Of a stretch of 64,000 nt of DNA, positions 35,034 to 44,815 are shown piece by piece (position 1 is the first letter of the stretch; every line of letters starts with the position of its first letter). This stretch comes from Bosea sp. RAC05 (lineage in GTDB: Bacteria > Pseudomonadota > Alphaproteobacteria > Rhizobiales > Beijerinckiaceae). Made by a program: the position numbers and the translations under genes. The stretch covers positions 1,350,001 to 1,414,000 of the forward strand of contig NZ_CP016464.1 in NCBI RefSeq assembly GCF_001713455.1, written 5' to 3'. Under the pieces are notes generated by a model. The model was not told the origin of the DNA, ran no database searches, and worked only from the letters and a program-made list of their open reading frames with translations.

Positions 35034-35692
35034 CGCCTGACGAACGCCCAGTAATAGACCCCGGCAAACAGACCGCGGAAGGCGAAGGCGAGCCCGAGAT
35101 AGAGCACGCCGATCACGGTGTAGACCTCGAAGTCGCGGAACGTGCGGGACTGCACGATCGAGGCCGCGTGGAACAGATCCTCCACCGAAATCTGCGAGAC
35201 GACACTCGTCGCCAGCATCAGCAGGACAAACTGGCTGGCGAGCGCCGGAAACATCGCCTTGAGCGCCGGGAACACCACGACATAGCGAAAGACCTGCAGC
35301 CCCGAGAGACCAAGCGAATGACCGGCCTCGACCTGCGCCTTGGGCACGGCCTCGAAGCCTGCGCGGACGATCTCGGTCGTGTAGGCGCCAAGGTTGATGA
35401 CCAGCGCGATGATCGCCGCCGTCAGGCCGTCGAGCCGGATGCCGAAGCTCGGCAGGCCGAAGAAGATCAGGAAGAGCTGGACCAGCAGCGGTGTGTTGCG
35501 GATGACCTCGACATAAGCGGTCACGATGCGCTTCAGCCAGGCCGGCCCGTAGACCCGCGCCGCTGCACAGGAGACGCCGATGACGAGGCCGCCAAGCATG
35601 GCGCAGGCCGAGAGCAGCAGCGTGATCCAGACGCCGTCGAGAAGGGACTCCCAGGCCGCAAAGACGTCGCGAAACTGGAGCCCATATTTCAT
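35030..35692 (-). CDS. Polar amino-acid ABC transporter permease (second of two)
   Basis: 220-residue permease, paralogue of the preceding one and first gene of the operon. The coupling loop reads VEAGHSLGLSGLQVFRYVVVFP and the family segment VIRNTPLLVQLFLIFFGLP is present. It is divergent from the IclR gene at 35845, whose control region (including the palindrome at 35823-35834) it shares. Length is normal for the family. Confidence 0.88.
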   Translation of the reverse strand: MKYGLQFRDVFAAWESLLDGVWITLLLSACAMLGGLVIGVSCAAARVYGPAWLKRIVTAYVEVIRNTPLLVQLFLIFFGLPSFGIRLDGLTAAIIALVINLGAYTTEIVRAGFEAVPKAQVEAGHSLGLSGLQVFRYVVVFPALKAMFPALASQFVLLMLATSVVSQISVEDLFHAASIVQSRTFRDFEVYTVIGVLYLGLAFAFRGLFAGVYYWAFVRR

Positions 35693-35822
35693 CGTGCGCC
35701 GCCCTGTGGGGTTCGCGGCGGCGCGGCAGGCGGCCTGAGATGCCTGGACTGGACGGTCGGAAGCAGTGCCATTAGCCCCTCTTTACGGCAAGGCTAGATT
35801 GGCTTCTTATTTGATGTCAAGC

Positions 35823-35834
35823 TTCATATATGAA
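35823..35834. promoter_or_regulatory. Palindrome in the IclR/permease control region
   Basis: TTCATATATGAA is a perfect 12-nt palindrome in the AT-rich part of the gap between the divergent IclR and permease genes, 10 nt before the IclR ATG at 35845. It could be an IclR binding site for autoregulation. Confidence 0.5.
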
Positions 35835-35844
35835 ACAGGGTGAC

Positions 35845-36627
35845 ATGACTGAGTTTCTCGAACCGCCCGGCGAGGACAAAACCACCTACGCCGCACCGGC
35901 ACTGGAGAAGGGCCTGGATATCCTCGAGCTGTTGGCAGAGGCCGGCGAGCCCCTGTCGACGCGCGCCATTGCCGAGCGTCTCGAGCGTTCCAAGGGCGAG
36001 ATCTTTCGCATGGTCTTCGTCCTGCAGCAGCGCGGCTATCTCGTGCGCGAGGCGGGCACCGATCGGCTGGCGCTGTCGCGCCGTCTCTTCGATCTCGGCA
36101 TCAGGACGCCGCGCGGACGACAACTGACCTCGATCGTGCTGCCTCTGATGGAGCGCTTCAGTGAGGAAAGCGGCCAGGCGGCGCATCTGGTCGTGCTGAG
36201 CCGCGGGCAGACCGTCATCATCGCCACGACGTCGGGCCATCTCGATGCGACGGTGACCGTCCGACCAGGCTATGGCCGCCCCGCTCTGGAAGCCAATTCC
36301 GGCCTGCTCATTCTGGCCTTCCAGTCGCAAACCCGTCGGCGGGCGCTGATGCGGGACGGCAGCCCCGCCGACCACGAGCGGCTCGACGATCCCGCGCTGG
36401 AGCAAGTCCTGGGCGAGATCAGAGCGCTCGGTCACCGCATCGCCCCAAGCCGTGACATCATGGCGGTCACCGATATCGCCTGCCCGGTCATCGGGCCGGC
36501 CGGGCATGCCGAAGCGGCGATCCTGGTGCCCTCGCTCCAGCGGCACGGCTGGGTCACGGACGAAGTGGCAATTCTCGAAACGCTGAAGGCGGTTTGCAGT
36601 GAGGCGGGCGCGCAACTCGCCTTGTGA
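35845..36627 (+). CDS. IclR family transcriptional regulator
   Basis: 260-residue regulator from the ATG at 35845 with AGGGTG just upstream; an ATG at 35830 inside the palindrome is less likely. The N-terminal winged helix is in LEKGLDILELLAEAGEPLST, with the recognition helix SKGEIFRMVFVLQQRGYL. The C-terminal effector domain contains GRPALEANSGLLILAF, a variant of the usual small-ligand pocket sequence. It is divergent from the amino-acid transporter operon and probably controls it. The ligand may be a breakdown product of the imported compound. Confidence 0.86.
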   Translation: MTEFLEPPGEDKTTYAAPALEKGLDILELLAEAGEPLSTRAIAERLERSKGEIFRMVFVLQQRGYLVREAGTDRLALSRRLFDLGIRTPRGRQLTSIVLPLMERFSEESGQAAHLVVLSRGQTVIIATTSGHLDATVTVRPGYGRPALEANSGLLILAFQSQTRRRALMRDGSPADHERLDDPALEQVLGEIRALGHRIAPSRDIMAVTDIACPVIGPAGHAEAAILVPSLQRHGWVTDEVAILETLKAVCSEAGAQLAL

Positions 36628-36778
36628 TTCCACCAGATCGGGCCCCGCGCAGATAAAATCGCCGGGTTCTCATGGGCGCATCCAGCGTGTTGCGATCGGC
36701 AAGCGCCATCGCTCGAGCCCGCCTCGGATTGTTCCGGTGGATCTTTTTGCCGCGGGGCGGCAGGTCGGTTGGGGCAGA

Positions 36779-37051
36779 TCAAAGCGCCCGGATCTGCTCC
36801 TCGAACTCCTCGGGGATCAGGCCGTGCCGCGCCAGCACATCCAGCGCGCTGACCTCGCCGGTCTCGTCGTCTGCGGAAACGTGGATGACCGCCAACCCCT
36901 CCGCCGTTCGCCCCAGGCGCTCGCCGTCTCGCAGGGCATGATGCTTCGTCTTGGCGAGCACCCGCTGCCCCGGCACGAGCCGCTTCCGGTGCGTCCTGAA
37001 CGGCTGGATGAAGAACGTATCGACGGTGGCCACGGCTTGACTCTCCTGCAT
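36779..37051 (-). CDS. Conserved small hypothetical protein (90 residues)
   Basis: Starts at the ATG at 37049-37051; a longer frame to 37129 would add 26 unsupported residues. No family is recognised. The sequence has FFIQPFRTHRKRLVPGQRVLAKTKH at the N-terminus (basic, possibly nucleic-acid or membrane contact) and an acidic C-terminus ending IPEEFEEQIRAL. The middle IHVSADDETGEVSALDVLARHG looks like a small fold with a helix. It is divergent, with a 40-nt gap, from the 73-residue gene at 37092, so they share a control region. Similar pairs of small genes are, as I remember, common in Rhizobiales. Confidence 0.55.
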   Translation of the reverse strand: MQESQAVATVDTFFIQPFRTHRKRLVPGQRVLAKTKHHALRDGERLGRTAEGLAVIHVSADDETGEVSALDVLARHGLIPEEFEEQIRAL

Positions 37052-37091
37052 TGATGTTCTTATTACGTTCTCATTTTGAGAGGCGCAAGCG

Positions 37092-37313
37092 ATGTCAGCA
37101 GAACGGCAGGAAGACACCGATCCGGCCACGGAAATCGAGTGCGAGATCGATGATCTGATCGCCGAACACGGCAGCGAGCGCGCTGCGATTCGGGCGCTGC
37201 TTCACGATCTCACTGTGCTCATGGTCGATGCCGATCGATCTGTGTCGCGCGGCTATCTTCGCGGCCTGTTTTCTCACGGCGCGCGGCCCATGGCGACCGA
37301 TGAGGAGCCTTGA
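37092..37313 (+). CDS. Conserved small hypothetical protein (73 residues)
   Basis: Acidic 73-residue protein without signal peptide or membrane segment. The core EIECEIDDLIAEHGSERAAI followed by RALLHDLTVLMVDADRSVSR and GYLRG is predicted helical and looks like a widely shared Rhizobiales small protein, but I do not recognise a named family. The ATG at 37092 has GAGAGGCGC upstream. It is divergent from the 90-residue gene on the minus strand and sits 220 nt before the kdp operon. No function can be given. Confidence 0.55.
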   Translation: MSAERQEDTDPATEIECEIDDLIAEHGSERAAIRALLHDLTVLMVDADRSVSRGYLRGLFSHGARPMATDEEP

Positions 37314-37440
37314 GCGAGCTGCTGTCGCACCGCCGCTCATGGCATCCCCGATCGCGCTTCAACGGCGCTGAGAGCCGAGCGGACGATCCAGCCGGGAAAC
37401 GATCAATCGGATCCGTCGGCGTGGCGCGCGCCGCATCACT

Positions 37441-37489
37441 TTACGCAAACCTTACGTCTCGCCCTCTCATTCGACATGGCGGCCTTACG
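37441..37489 (+). promoter_or_regulatory. Direct TTACG repeats upstream of kdp
   Basis: TTACG occurs at 37441-37445 and 37452-37456 (11 nt apart, one helical turn) and again at 37485-37489, upstream of the first kdp reading frame at 37535. OmpR-type regulators such as KdpE bind direct repeats with this spacing, so this is a candidate KdpE site. It is an inference from spacing only. Confidence 0.4.
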
Positions 37490-37534
37490 GGCGTCGCCCC
37501 TAGCTCGGATCGACCGCACGATCGGAGCATCGCC

Positions 37535-37621
37535 ATGATCATCGACTTCCTCTTCCTTCTGGGCGGCCTTGCGCTGTTCGGGCTGGCGGGCCTCGCGGTT
37601 TCCGCCACTGAGCGGCTGTGA
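37535..37621 (+). CDS. 28-residue hydrophobic peptide upstream of kdpF
   Basis: Short reading frame from the ATG at 37535 with CGGAG about 9 nt upstream, ending TGA 8 nt before the kdpF ATG. The peptide has one predicted membrane helix (FLFLLGGLALFGLAGLAV) followed by a short tail SATERL. It is KdpF-sized and has KdpF-like character but its sequence is distinct from the adjacent kdpF. It may be a second small subunit of the potassium pump, or a leader peptide. No homology can be claimed by eye. Confidence 0.5.
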   Translation: MIIDFLFLLGGLALFGLAGLAVSATERL

Positions 37622-37629
37622 GGCGCGTC

Positions 37630-37719
37630 ATGCCGCTCGACATCATCCTGGGGCTGACGGTGGCGGTGCTGCTGCTGGCCTATCTGCTCAAGGCGCTGCT
37701 GCGCCCCGAATCCTTCTGA
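37630..37719 (+). CDS. kdpF: Potassium-transporting ATPase small subunit KdpF
   Basis: 29-residue single-helix membrane peptide (MPLDIILGLTVAVLLLAYLL, tail KALLRPESF). The LLRPE(R/S)F ending is the KdpF hallmark. KdpF stabilises the KdpABC potassium pump in the membrane. It starts 8 nt after the preceding peptide gene and ends 15 nt before kdpA. It is too short for most gene callers but the position and sequence are clear. Confidence 0.88.
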   Translation: MPLDIILGLTVAVLLLAYLLKALLRPESF

Positions 37720-37734
37720 ACGGGGGACCGGCTG

Positions 37735-39426
37735 ATGACCCTCGACCTCGTCCAGTTCGTGATCCTCTGTGCCCTGCTGCTGGCCCTCGCCTTGCCGCTC
37801 GGCCACTACATGGCCCGCGTCTTCACCGGAGAGGCGCAGTTCCTGGCGCCGCTCGAAAACGCCATCCTTGGCCTCACCGGCGAGACCAGGCCGCAGCCGC
37901 AGCGCTGGCAGGCCTATGCGCTGTCGCTCCTCGCCTTCAACGCGGCGGGCTTTGCGCTGCTGTTCCTGATGCTGCGCTACCAGAACCTGCTGCCGCTCAA
38001 CCCGCAGGGCTTCGACGGGATGCCGGCGCATCTCGCCTTCAACACGGCGATCTCGTTCGTCACCAACACCAACTGGCAGTCCTATGGTGGCGAGACGACG
38101 CTCTCGAACCTCAGCCAGATGCTCGGCCTGACGACGCAGAACTTCGTCTCCGCCGCCAGCGGCGCGGCGGTCGCGGCGGCCGTCGCGCGCGGCTTCGCCG
38201 CGAAGCAGACCCGCGTGCTCGGCAATTTCTGGGTCGATCTGACCCGCACCACGCTCTACATCCTGCTGCCGGCCGCGCTCGTCCTGGCGCTCGTGCTCGT
38301 CGCGCTCGGCCTGCCGCAGACACTTGCCGGTTCGTTCGACGCCACGACGCTGGAAGGCGCCAAGCAGAGCCTCGCGATCGGCCCGGTCGCCAGCCAGATC
38401 GCAATCAAGCAGCTTGGCACCAATGGCGGCGGCTTCTTCAACGTCAATTCGGCGCATCCCTTCGAGAACCCGAATGCGCTGTCGAACCTGCTGACGACGA
38501 TCTCGATCCTGCTGATCCCGGTCGCGTTCTGCTTCACCTATGGCCGGCTGGTCGGGGATCGCCGACAGGGCCGCGCGCTGTTTGCCGCCATGGCGGTGCT
38601 GTTCCTCGCCGGCTTTGCCGCGATCTATGGCGCCGAGCGGCTGGGTAACCCGCTGCATGCCGGGCTCATTGATCCGACCGCCGGCAACATGGAGGGCAAG
38701 GAGGTCCGCTTCGGCATCCTCGCCTCGACGCTCTGGGCGGCGGCGACGACGGCGGCCTCGAACGGCTCCGTCAATGCGATGCTCGATTCCTTCACGCCGC
38801 TCGGCGGGCTCGTCGCGATGCTCAACATCCAGCTCGGCGAGGTCGTGTTCGGCGGCGTCGGCGTCGGCCTGACCGGCATGCTGCTCTTCGTCATCATCAC
38901 GGTCTTCCTCTCCGGGCTGATGGTCGGGCGCACGCCGGAATATCTCGGCAAGAAGATCGAGGCGAAGGAGATCAAGCTGGCGGCGCTGACCCTGCTGGTC
39001 ATGCCGCTGGGCATCCTGGTCTTCGCCTCGCTGGCGATCGCGACCGGCCAGGCTCAAGGCGCGGTGCAGGACGCCGGCCCGCACGGGCTCTCGGAGCTGC
39101 TCTACGCCTACACCTCGGCGACGGGCAACAACGGCTCGGCCTTCGCCGGCTTTACCGCCAACACGCCCTGGCACAACAGCTTCCTCGGCATCGCCATGAT
39201 GCTCGGTCGCTTCGGTTACATCATCCCAATCCTGGCGATCGCCGGCAGCCTCGCGGCCAAGCGCCCCGCGGCCGAGACGGCCGGCACCTTCCCCACCCAT
39301 GGGCCGCTCTTCGTCACGCTGCTGGTGGCGACGATCCTGATCGTCGGCGCGCTCACCTTCCTCCCCGTCCTCGCTCTGGGCCCGATCGCGGAACACGTCT
39401 CGATCCGGGCCGGGCAGAGCTTCTAG
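37735..39426 (+). CDS. kdpA: Potassium-transporting ATPase subunit KdpA
   Basis: 563-residue potassium-binding and channel-like subunit of the high-affinity K+ pump. Selectivity-filter-like segments are visible: [41 protein letters not shown] and GRFGYIIP. The protein has about ten membrane helices. Length and motifs are normal. It is followed by kdpB after 8 nt. Induced in most bacteria by low potassium or high osmolarity through KdpDE, which are encoded in the same cluster. Confidence 0.95.
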   Translation: MTLDLVQFVILCALLLALALPLGHYMARVFTGEAQFLAPLENAILGLTGETRPQPQRWQAYALSLLAFNAAGFALLFLMLRYQNLLPLNPQGFDGMPAHLAFNTAISFVTNTNWQSYGGETTLSNLSQMLGLTTQNFVSAASGAAVAAAVARGFAAKQTRVLGNFWVDLTRTTLYILLPAALVLALVLVALGLPQTLAGSFDATTLEGAKQSLAIGPVASQIAIKQLGTNGGGFFNVNSAHPFENPNALSNLLTTISILLIPVAFCFTYGRLVGDRRQGRALFAAMAVLFLAGFAAIYGAERLGNPLHAGLIDPTAGNMEGKEVRFGILASTLWAAATTAASNGSVNAMLDSFTPLGGLVAMLNIQLGEVVFGGVGVGLTGMLLFVIITVFLSGLMVGRTPEYLGKKIEAKEIKLAALTLLVMPLGILVFASLAIATGQAQGAVQDAGPHGLSELLYAYTSATGNNGSAFAGFTANTPWHNSFLGIAMMLGRFGYIIPILAIAGSLAAKRPAAETAGTFPTHGPLFVTLLVATILIVGALTFLPVLALGPIAEHVSIRAGQSF

Positions 39427-39434
39427 AGGTCCCC

Positions 39435-41477
39435 ATGAGCAAGCATGCTCCCACCGAGATGGGCCTGTTCTCGCCCGTCATCCTCAGGCCTGCGATCCTG
39501 CAGGCCTTCCGCAAGCTCGATCCGCGCAGCCTGGCGCGCAACCCGGTCATCTTCTCGACGGCGCTGGTCTGCGTGCTCGCCACGGTCCTCGTCATCCGCG
39601 AGGGACTGACCGGGGGGCCTGTCTTCTGGATCGGCCTGCAGATCGCGATCTGGCTGTGGTTCACCGTGCTCTTCGCGAACTTCGCCGAGGCCGTCGCGGA
39701 AGGGCGCGGCAAGGCGCGGGCCGACGCCTTCCGCTCGACCCGCTCCTCGGCGCTGGCCAAAGTGCTGGTCGATCCGGCCAACCGCGTCGTCTACGGCACC
39801 AAGGAGGTCGAGCTCGTCGAGCCCGGCGAGGTCATCCTGATCGAGGCCGGCGACATCGTGCCGACCGATGGCGAGATCATCGAGGGCGTCGCCTCGGTCG
39901 ACGAAAGCGCCATCACCGGCGAATCCGCCCCGGTCATCCGTGAATCGGGCGGCGACCGCTCCTCGCTCACCGGTGGTACGCGGCTGGTGTCGGACTGGCT
40001 CGTGGTGCGCGTCACCGCCCGCCAGGGCGAGACCTTCCTCGACCGGATGATCGCGCTGGTCGAGGGCGCCAAGCGCCAGAAGACCCCCAACGAGATCGCG
40101 CTCGACATCCTGCTGGCGGCGCTGACGCTGGTCTTCCTCTTCGTCGTGGTGACGTTGCCCTTCTTCGCCTCCTGGTCGGGGACGACGCTGCCGGTGATCT
40201 ATCTCGCGGCGCTGTTCGTTACGCTGATCCCGACCACGATCGGCGGGCTGCTCTCGGCCATCGGCATCGCCGGCATGGACCGGCTGGTGAAGGCCAATGT
40301 CATCGCCAAATCCGGCCGCGCGGTCGAGGCCGCCGGCGACATCGACGTGCTGCTTCTCGACAAGACCGGCACGATCACCTTCGGCAACCGCATGGCCCAT
40401 GCCTTCGAGCCGGCGGCCAACATCAGCGAGCGCGATCTCGCCGAGGCCGCCTTCCTGGCCTCGCTGTCGGACGACACGCCGGAGGGCAAGTCGATCGTCG
40501 AACTCGCCGCCAGGCGCTTCGGCTTCGATGCCTCAGCCGGGCAGGGCGCCGTCTTCGTGCCCTTCACCGCCCAGACCCGCATGTCCGGCGTCGATCTCCC
40601 CGACGGCCGCGCCCTGCGCAAGGGCGCCTCCGACACGATGGCGAAGCTCACCGGCGGCGCGCTCACGGCCACCGTCGAGCAGGCGGTGCGCAAGATCGCC
40701 TCCTCGGGCGGTACGCCGCTGGTGGTGGCGCGCGACAACGACGTGCTCGGCGTCGTCCATCTCAAGGATGTGGTGAAGCCCGGCATCCGCGAGCGCTTCG
40801 CGGAACTCCGCCGCATGGGCATTCGCACGGTGATGATCACCGGCGACAATCCGCTGACGGCGGCGGCCATCGCGGCGGAAGCCGGTGTCGACGACTTCCT
40901 GGCGGAGGCGACGCCGGAGGCCAAGCTCGCGCTGATCCGCAAGGAGCAGGCGGACGGCCGGCTGGTGGCGATGTGCGGCGACGGTTCCAACGACGCGCCT
41001 GCTCTGGCGCAGGCCGATGTCGGCGTCGCCATGAACTCCGGCACGCCCGCCGCCAAGGAGGCCGGCAACCTGATCGACCTCGACAGCGACCCGACGAAGC
41101 TGATCGAGATCGTCATGGTCGGCAAGCAACTCCTGATCTCGCGTGGCGCGCTGACGACCTTCTCGATCGCCAACGACGTCGCCAAGTATTTCGCCATCCT
41201 GCCGGCGCTGTTCGTCACCGCCTATCCGGGCCTGGCGGTGCTCGACGTCATGGGGTTGGGCACCCCGCAATCGGCGATCCTGTCGGCCATCATCTTCAAC
41301 GCGCTCGTCATCGTCGCGCTGATCCCGATCGCGCTGAAGGGCGTGCGCTATGCCCCGGCCTCCGCGGCCTCGCTGCTCGGCCGCAACCTGCTCGTCTACG
41401 GGCTTGGCGGGCTGATTGTGCCCTTCATCGGCATCAAGGCGATCGACCTGATCGTCGACCTGCTCCACCTCGCCTGA
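39435..41477 (+). CDS. kdpB: Potassium-transporting ATPase ATP-binding subunit KdpB
   Basis: 680-residue P-type ATPase that hydrolyses ATP for K+ uptake. The phosphorylation site is DKTGT, with TGES in the actuator domain, and the hinge-region stretch [18 protein letters not shown] in the nucleotide domain. Membrane helices flank the catalytic domain. It lies between kdpA and kdpC with short spacers. No residue needed for catalysis is missing. Pairs with KdpA, whose K+ entry it drives. Confidence 0.95.
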   Translation: MSKHAPTEMGLFSPVILRPAILQAFRKLDPRSLARNPVIFSTALVCVLATVLVIREGLTGGPVFWIGLQIAIWLWFTVLFANFAEAVAEGRGKARADAFRSTRSSALAKVLVDPANRVVYGTKEVELVEPGEVILIEAGDIVPTDGEIIEGVASVDESAITGESAPVIRESGGDRSSLTGGTRLVSDWLVVRVTARQGETFLDRMIALVEGAKRQKTPNEIALDILLAALTLVFLFVVVTLPFFASWSGTTLPVIYLAALFVTLIPTTIGGLLSAIGIAGMDRLVKANVIAKSGRAVEAAGDIDVLLLDKTGTITFGNRMAHAFEPAANISERDLAEAAFLASLSDDTPEGKSIVELAARRFGFDASAGQGAVFVPFTAQTRMSGVDLPDGRALRKGASDTMAKLTGGALTATVEQAVRKIASSGGTPLVVARDNDVLGVVHLKDVVKPGIRERFAELRRMGIRTVMITGDNPLTAAAIAAEAGVDDFLAEATPEAKLALIRKEQADGRLVAMCGDGSNDAPALAQADVGVAMNSGTPAAKEAGNLIDLDSDPTKLIEIVMVGKQLLISRGALTTFSIANDVAKYFAILPALFVTAYPGLAVLDVMGLGTPQSAILSAIIFNALVIVALIPIALKGVRYAPASAASLLGRNLLVYGLGGLIVPFIGIKAIDLIVDLLHLA

Positions 41478-41488
41478 GGAGAGAGATC

Positions 41489-42079
41489 ATGACCTCCTAT
41501 CTGCGTCCCTCGCTCGTCCTGCTCGGCCTGTTCAGCGTCCTGACGGGCGCCGCCTATCCCCTCGCCGTCACCGGGGTCGCCCAGGCCGTGTTTCCGGCCA
41601 AGGCAAACGGCTCGCCGGTGATGAAGGACGGCGCCGTGATCGGCTCGGCGCTGATCGGCCAGTCCTTCACATCGGATCGCTATTTCCATGGCCGCCCCTC
41701 GGCGACCTCCGCGCCCGATCCGCAGGATGCATCCAAGACCGTGGACAGCCCCTACAACGCTGCGAACTCGACCGGCTCCAATCTCGGGCCGGGCTCCGCA
41801 ACGCTGAAGACAGCGATCATCGACCGGGTCGCCGCATTGGGTGGCGGTCCGCAGCCGGCCGATCTGGTGACGGCGTCGGGCTCGGGCCTCGATCCCGACC
41901 TCTCGCCGCAGGCGGCGCTCGCCCAGGTGGCGCGCGTCGCGAAGGCCCGCGGCCTGCCGGAGGACAGCCTGCGCCGCCTCGTTCAGGAGCAGGTCGAGCC
42001 GCCGCTGCTTGGTGTCCTCGGCGAGCCGCGGGTCAATGTGCTGGCCCTCAATCTCGCGCTCGACAGGCTCGCGCGCTGA
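41489..42079 (+). CDS. kdpC: Potassium-transporting ATPase subunit KdpC
   Basis: 196 residues from the ATG at 41489 with GGAGAGAG about 6 nt upstream; longer frames are shadows of kdpB. One N-terminal membrane helix (LVLLGLFSVLTGAAYPLAV) and a periplasmic domain with GSALIGQSF and SGLDPDLSPQAA, the KdpC signature, which is thought to help ATP binding by KdpB. Normal length. It is followed by kdpD. Confidence 0.95.
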   Translation: MTSYLRPSLVLLGLFSVLTGAAYPLAVTGVAQAVFPAKANGSPVMKDGAVIGSALIGQSFTSDRYFHGRPSATSAPDPQDASKTVDSPYNAANSTGSNLGPGSATLKTAIIDRVAALGGGPQPADLVTASGSGLDPDLSPQAALAQVARVAKARGLPEDSLRRLVQEQVEPPLLGVLGEPRVNVLALNLALDRLAR

Positions 42080-42097
42080 TGCTCTGGTTGCCCGCGC

Positions 42098-44815
42098 ATG
42101 CCCAGCCCGCAAGACGATAGGCCCCCGCCCGAATCCTTCCTCGCCGGGGCGCGCGGCGAGGAGGAGGCGGGCGCCGGCCGGCTCAAGATCTTCCTCGGCG
42201 CCTCGCCGGGGGTGGGCAAGACCTTCGCGATGATCGAGGAAGCCCGCCTGCGCCAGCGCGCGGGCCGCGATGTCGTCGTGGCACTGGTCGAGACGCATGG
42301 CCGGGCCGAGACGGCGGCGCTGCTCGACACCCTCGAGCAATTGCCGCGGCGGCAGGTCGAGTATCGTGGCCAGGTCCTGAGCGAGCTCGATCTCGACGCC
42401 CTGCTCGCGCGCCGGCCGGCGATCGCCCTGATCGACGAACTGGCCCACACCAACGCGCCGGGCTCGCGCCATCCCAAGCGCTGGCAGGATGTCGTCGAGG
42501 TGCTCGACGCCGGCATCGACGTCGTCACCACGCTGAACATCCAGCATGTCGAGAGCCTCAACGATGTCGTCGCCCGCATCACCGGCGTGCGCGTGCAGGA
42601 GACGGTGCCGGACCAGATCCTGCAGCGGGCCGATCAGATCGAGCTGATCGACCTGCCGCCCGAGGAGCTGATCAAGCGGCTCGAGGACGGCAAGGTCTAT
42701 GTGCCCCAGCAGATCGGCCGGGCGCTCGACAACTTCTTCGGCAAGGGCAAGCTGACGGCGCTGCGCGAGCTCGCCTTGCGCACGGCCGCCAGCCGCGTCG
42801 ATGCCGAGATGCTCGACTGGATGCAGGCCCATGCCGTCAAAGGTCCGTGGCCGGCGGAGGAGCGGCTGCTGGTCTGCATCAACGAGGCGCCCGTCGCCCG
42901 CAGTCTCGTGCGCGCCGGCAAGCGCATGGCCGAGCGCGCCCGCCTGCCCTGGATCGTCGCGACGGTCCTGACCCCCCGGCACGAGGCGCTTCCCTCGGAT
43001 GCGCGCGCCGTCACGGTCGAGGCGCTGCGCCTGGCGGAATCGCTCGGCGCCGAGACGGTGGTGCTGCGGGCGGAGACGGATGCCGCCGGCGAGATCCTGC
43101 GCTATGCTCGCCAGCGCAATGTCTCGCGGCTGGTGATCGGGCGCCCGCGCTCGCAGCGCTCCTGGTGGCAGCGGCTGGCCGGCGCCTTCCGCGAGCCCGT
43201 CGCGGACCGTCTCCTCGACGACGCCACCGATTTCGAGATCACCGTCGTGACGCCGCATGCGCGGATCGAGCGGCGCAAGGCGGTCGCCGGCCCCTGGCTG
43301 CATGGACCCTGGCAGGCTTACGCGACGGCCTTCGGGGCGATCGCCGTGGCGACCATCCTGGCCCTGCCGATCTCGATCTGGGAGGCGGTGCCGGGCGGCG
43401 CGATCTCGGCGATCTACCTGATCGCGGTTCTGATGGTCGGAGCCCGCTGGGGGCTGGGGCCTTCGCTGGCGGCGGGCGCGCTGGGGTCGCTGGCCTACAA
43501 CTTCTTCTACACGCCCCCCTATTACTCGCTGCACATCAGCCGCTCCGAGGATGTGGTGTCGATCCTGGTGTATCTGCTGGGCGCGCTCTTCACCGGCACG
43601 CTGGCCGGGCGCCTCAAGGCCCAGGTCGAGGCGATGCGCGCCGCGCAGCGGCGCACCGAAACCCTCTACGATTTCGCCCGCAAGATCGCCTCGGCCACGC
43701 AGACCGACGACGTTCTCTGGGCGGCGGCCTTCCACATCGCCGCGACGCTGGACTGCCAGTCGCTGATCCTGATGCCGGATGCGGCGGGGGCGCTGCAGCA
43801 GGTGCAGGGCCACCCCACGATCGAGGATCTCGATGCCCGCGCCGAGGGCGCCGCGCGCTGGGCCTTCGAGAAGAACGAGCCGGCCGGAGCCGGCACTGCG
43901 ACGTTGCCCATGGCCGAATGGCTGTTCGTGCCGCTCGCCACCGCCAGCAGCATTCTGGGTGTGATCGGCGTGCGCTTCCGCGACCGGCAGCGCGGGCTCG
44001 ACCCCGAGACGCGGCGCCTGCTGCTGGCGGTCGAGGATCAGGTCGCCGTGGCGGTGGAGCGGACGCGGCTCGCCGGCGAACTGGCGAATGCCCGCGTCTC
44101 GGCCGAGGGCGAGAAGCTGCGCGGCGCGCTCCTGAACTCCGTCAGCCACGATCTGCGCACGCCGCTGGTGACGGTGATCGGCGCCGTGTCGAGCCTGGCC
44201 GAGACCGATGGCGTCCTCGGCGCGGCCGACCGCCGCGAGCTGACGCTGACGGCCCTCGACGAGGCGCGCCGGCTCGACCGCTATGTCCAGAATCTGCTCG
44301 ACATGACCCGGCTCGGCCATGGCGTGCTGGCGCCCAAGCGCGCGGCGGTCGATCTGCGCGAGATCCTCGGCGTCGTCCGCAATGATCTCAAGCGCGTGCT
44401 CGCCAGCCACGGCCTCGTCATCGAGACGCCACGCGACCTGCCGCCGCTCCATGTCGACCCGGTGCTGATCGGCCAGGCCATCGCCAACATCGTCGAGAAC
44501 GCCGCCAAATACGCGCCGGCGGGAACGTCGATCACGATCACCGCGCGGGCCGACGGCGCCATGGCCGAGATTGCCGTGACCGACGAGGGGCCGGGCATCC
44601 CCGAGGCCGAGCGCGAGCGCGTCTTCGACCTGTTCCACCGCGTCGCGGAGGGGGATTCGCGTCCGGCCGGCACAGGGCTCGGCCTGTCCATCGTGCGCGG
44701 ACTGGTCGAGGCCCATGGAGGGACGGCTCGGGCCGAGGCGGGGTCCGGTGGACGCGGCGCCGCGATCGTGATCAGGCTGCCCTTCGCCCCTGCCTGCAGC
44801 GACCTCTCCGAATGA
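42098..44815 (+). CDS. kdpD: Osmosensitive potassium sensor histidine kinase KdpD
   Basis: 905-residue membrane sensor kinase. The N-terminal KdpD domain carries the Walker-type GASPGVGKTFAMIEEA. A universal stress protein domain follows (about residues 250-370), then four membrane helices around GAISAIYLIAVLMVGARWGL, a GAF-like region, the phospho-His in NSVSHDLRTPL, and an ATPase domain with GTGLGLSIV. The C-terminus overlaps kdpE by 4 nt (ATGA at 44812-44815). It senses low K+ or osmotic stress and phosphorylates KdpE. Normal full length. Confidence 0.94.
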   Translation: MPSPQDDRPPPESFLAGARGEEEAGAGRLKIFLGASPGVGKTFAMIEEARLRQRAGRDVVVALVETHGRAETAALLDTLEQLPRRQVEYRGQVLSELDLDALLARRPAIALIDELAHTNAPGSRHPKRWQDVVEVLDAGIDVVTTLNIQHVESLNDVVARITGVRVQETVPDQILQRADQIELIDLPPEELIKRLEDGKVYVPQQIGRALDNFFGKGKLTALRELALRTAASRVDAEMLDWMQAHAVKGPWPAEERLLVCINEAPVARSLVRAGKRMAERARLPWIVATVLTPRHEALPSDARAVTVEALRLAESLGAETVVLRAETDAAGEILRYARQRNVSRLVIGRPRSQRSWWQRLAGAFREPVADRLLDDATDFEITVVTPHARIERRKAVAGPWLHGPWQAYATAFGAIAVATILALPISIWEAVPGGAISAIYLIAVLMVGARWGLGPSLAAGALGSLAYNFFYTPPYYSLHISRSEDVVSILVYLLGALFTGTLAGRLKAQVEAMRAAQRRTETLYDFARKIASATQTDDVLWAAAFHIAATLDCQSLILMPDAAGALQQVQGHPTIEDLDARAEGAARWAFEKNEPAGAGTATLPMAEWLFVPLATASSILGVIGVRFRDRQRGLDPETRRLLLAVEDQVAVAVERTRLAGELANARVSAEGEKLRGALLNSVSHDLRTPLVTVIGAVSSLAETDGVLGAADRRELTLTALDEARRLDRYVQNLLDMTRLGHGVLAPKRAAVDLREILGVVRNDLKRVLASHGLVIETPRDLPPLHVDPVLIGQAIANIVENAAKYAPAGTSITITARADGAMAEIAVTDEGPGIPEAERERVFDLFHRVAEGDSRPAGTGLGLSIVRGLVEAHGGTARAEAGSGGRGAAIVIRLPFAPACSDLSE

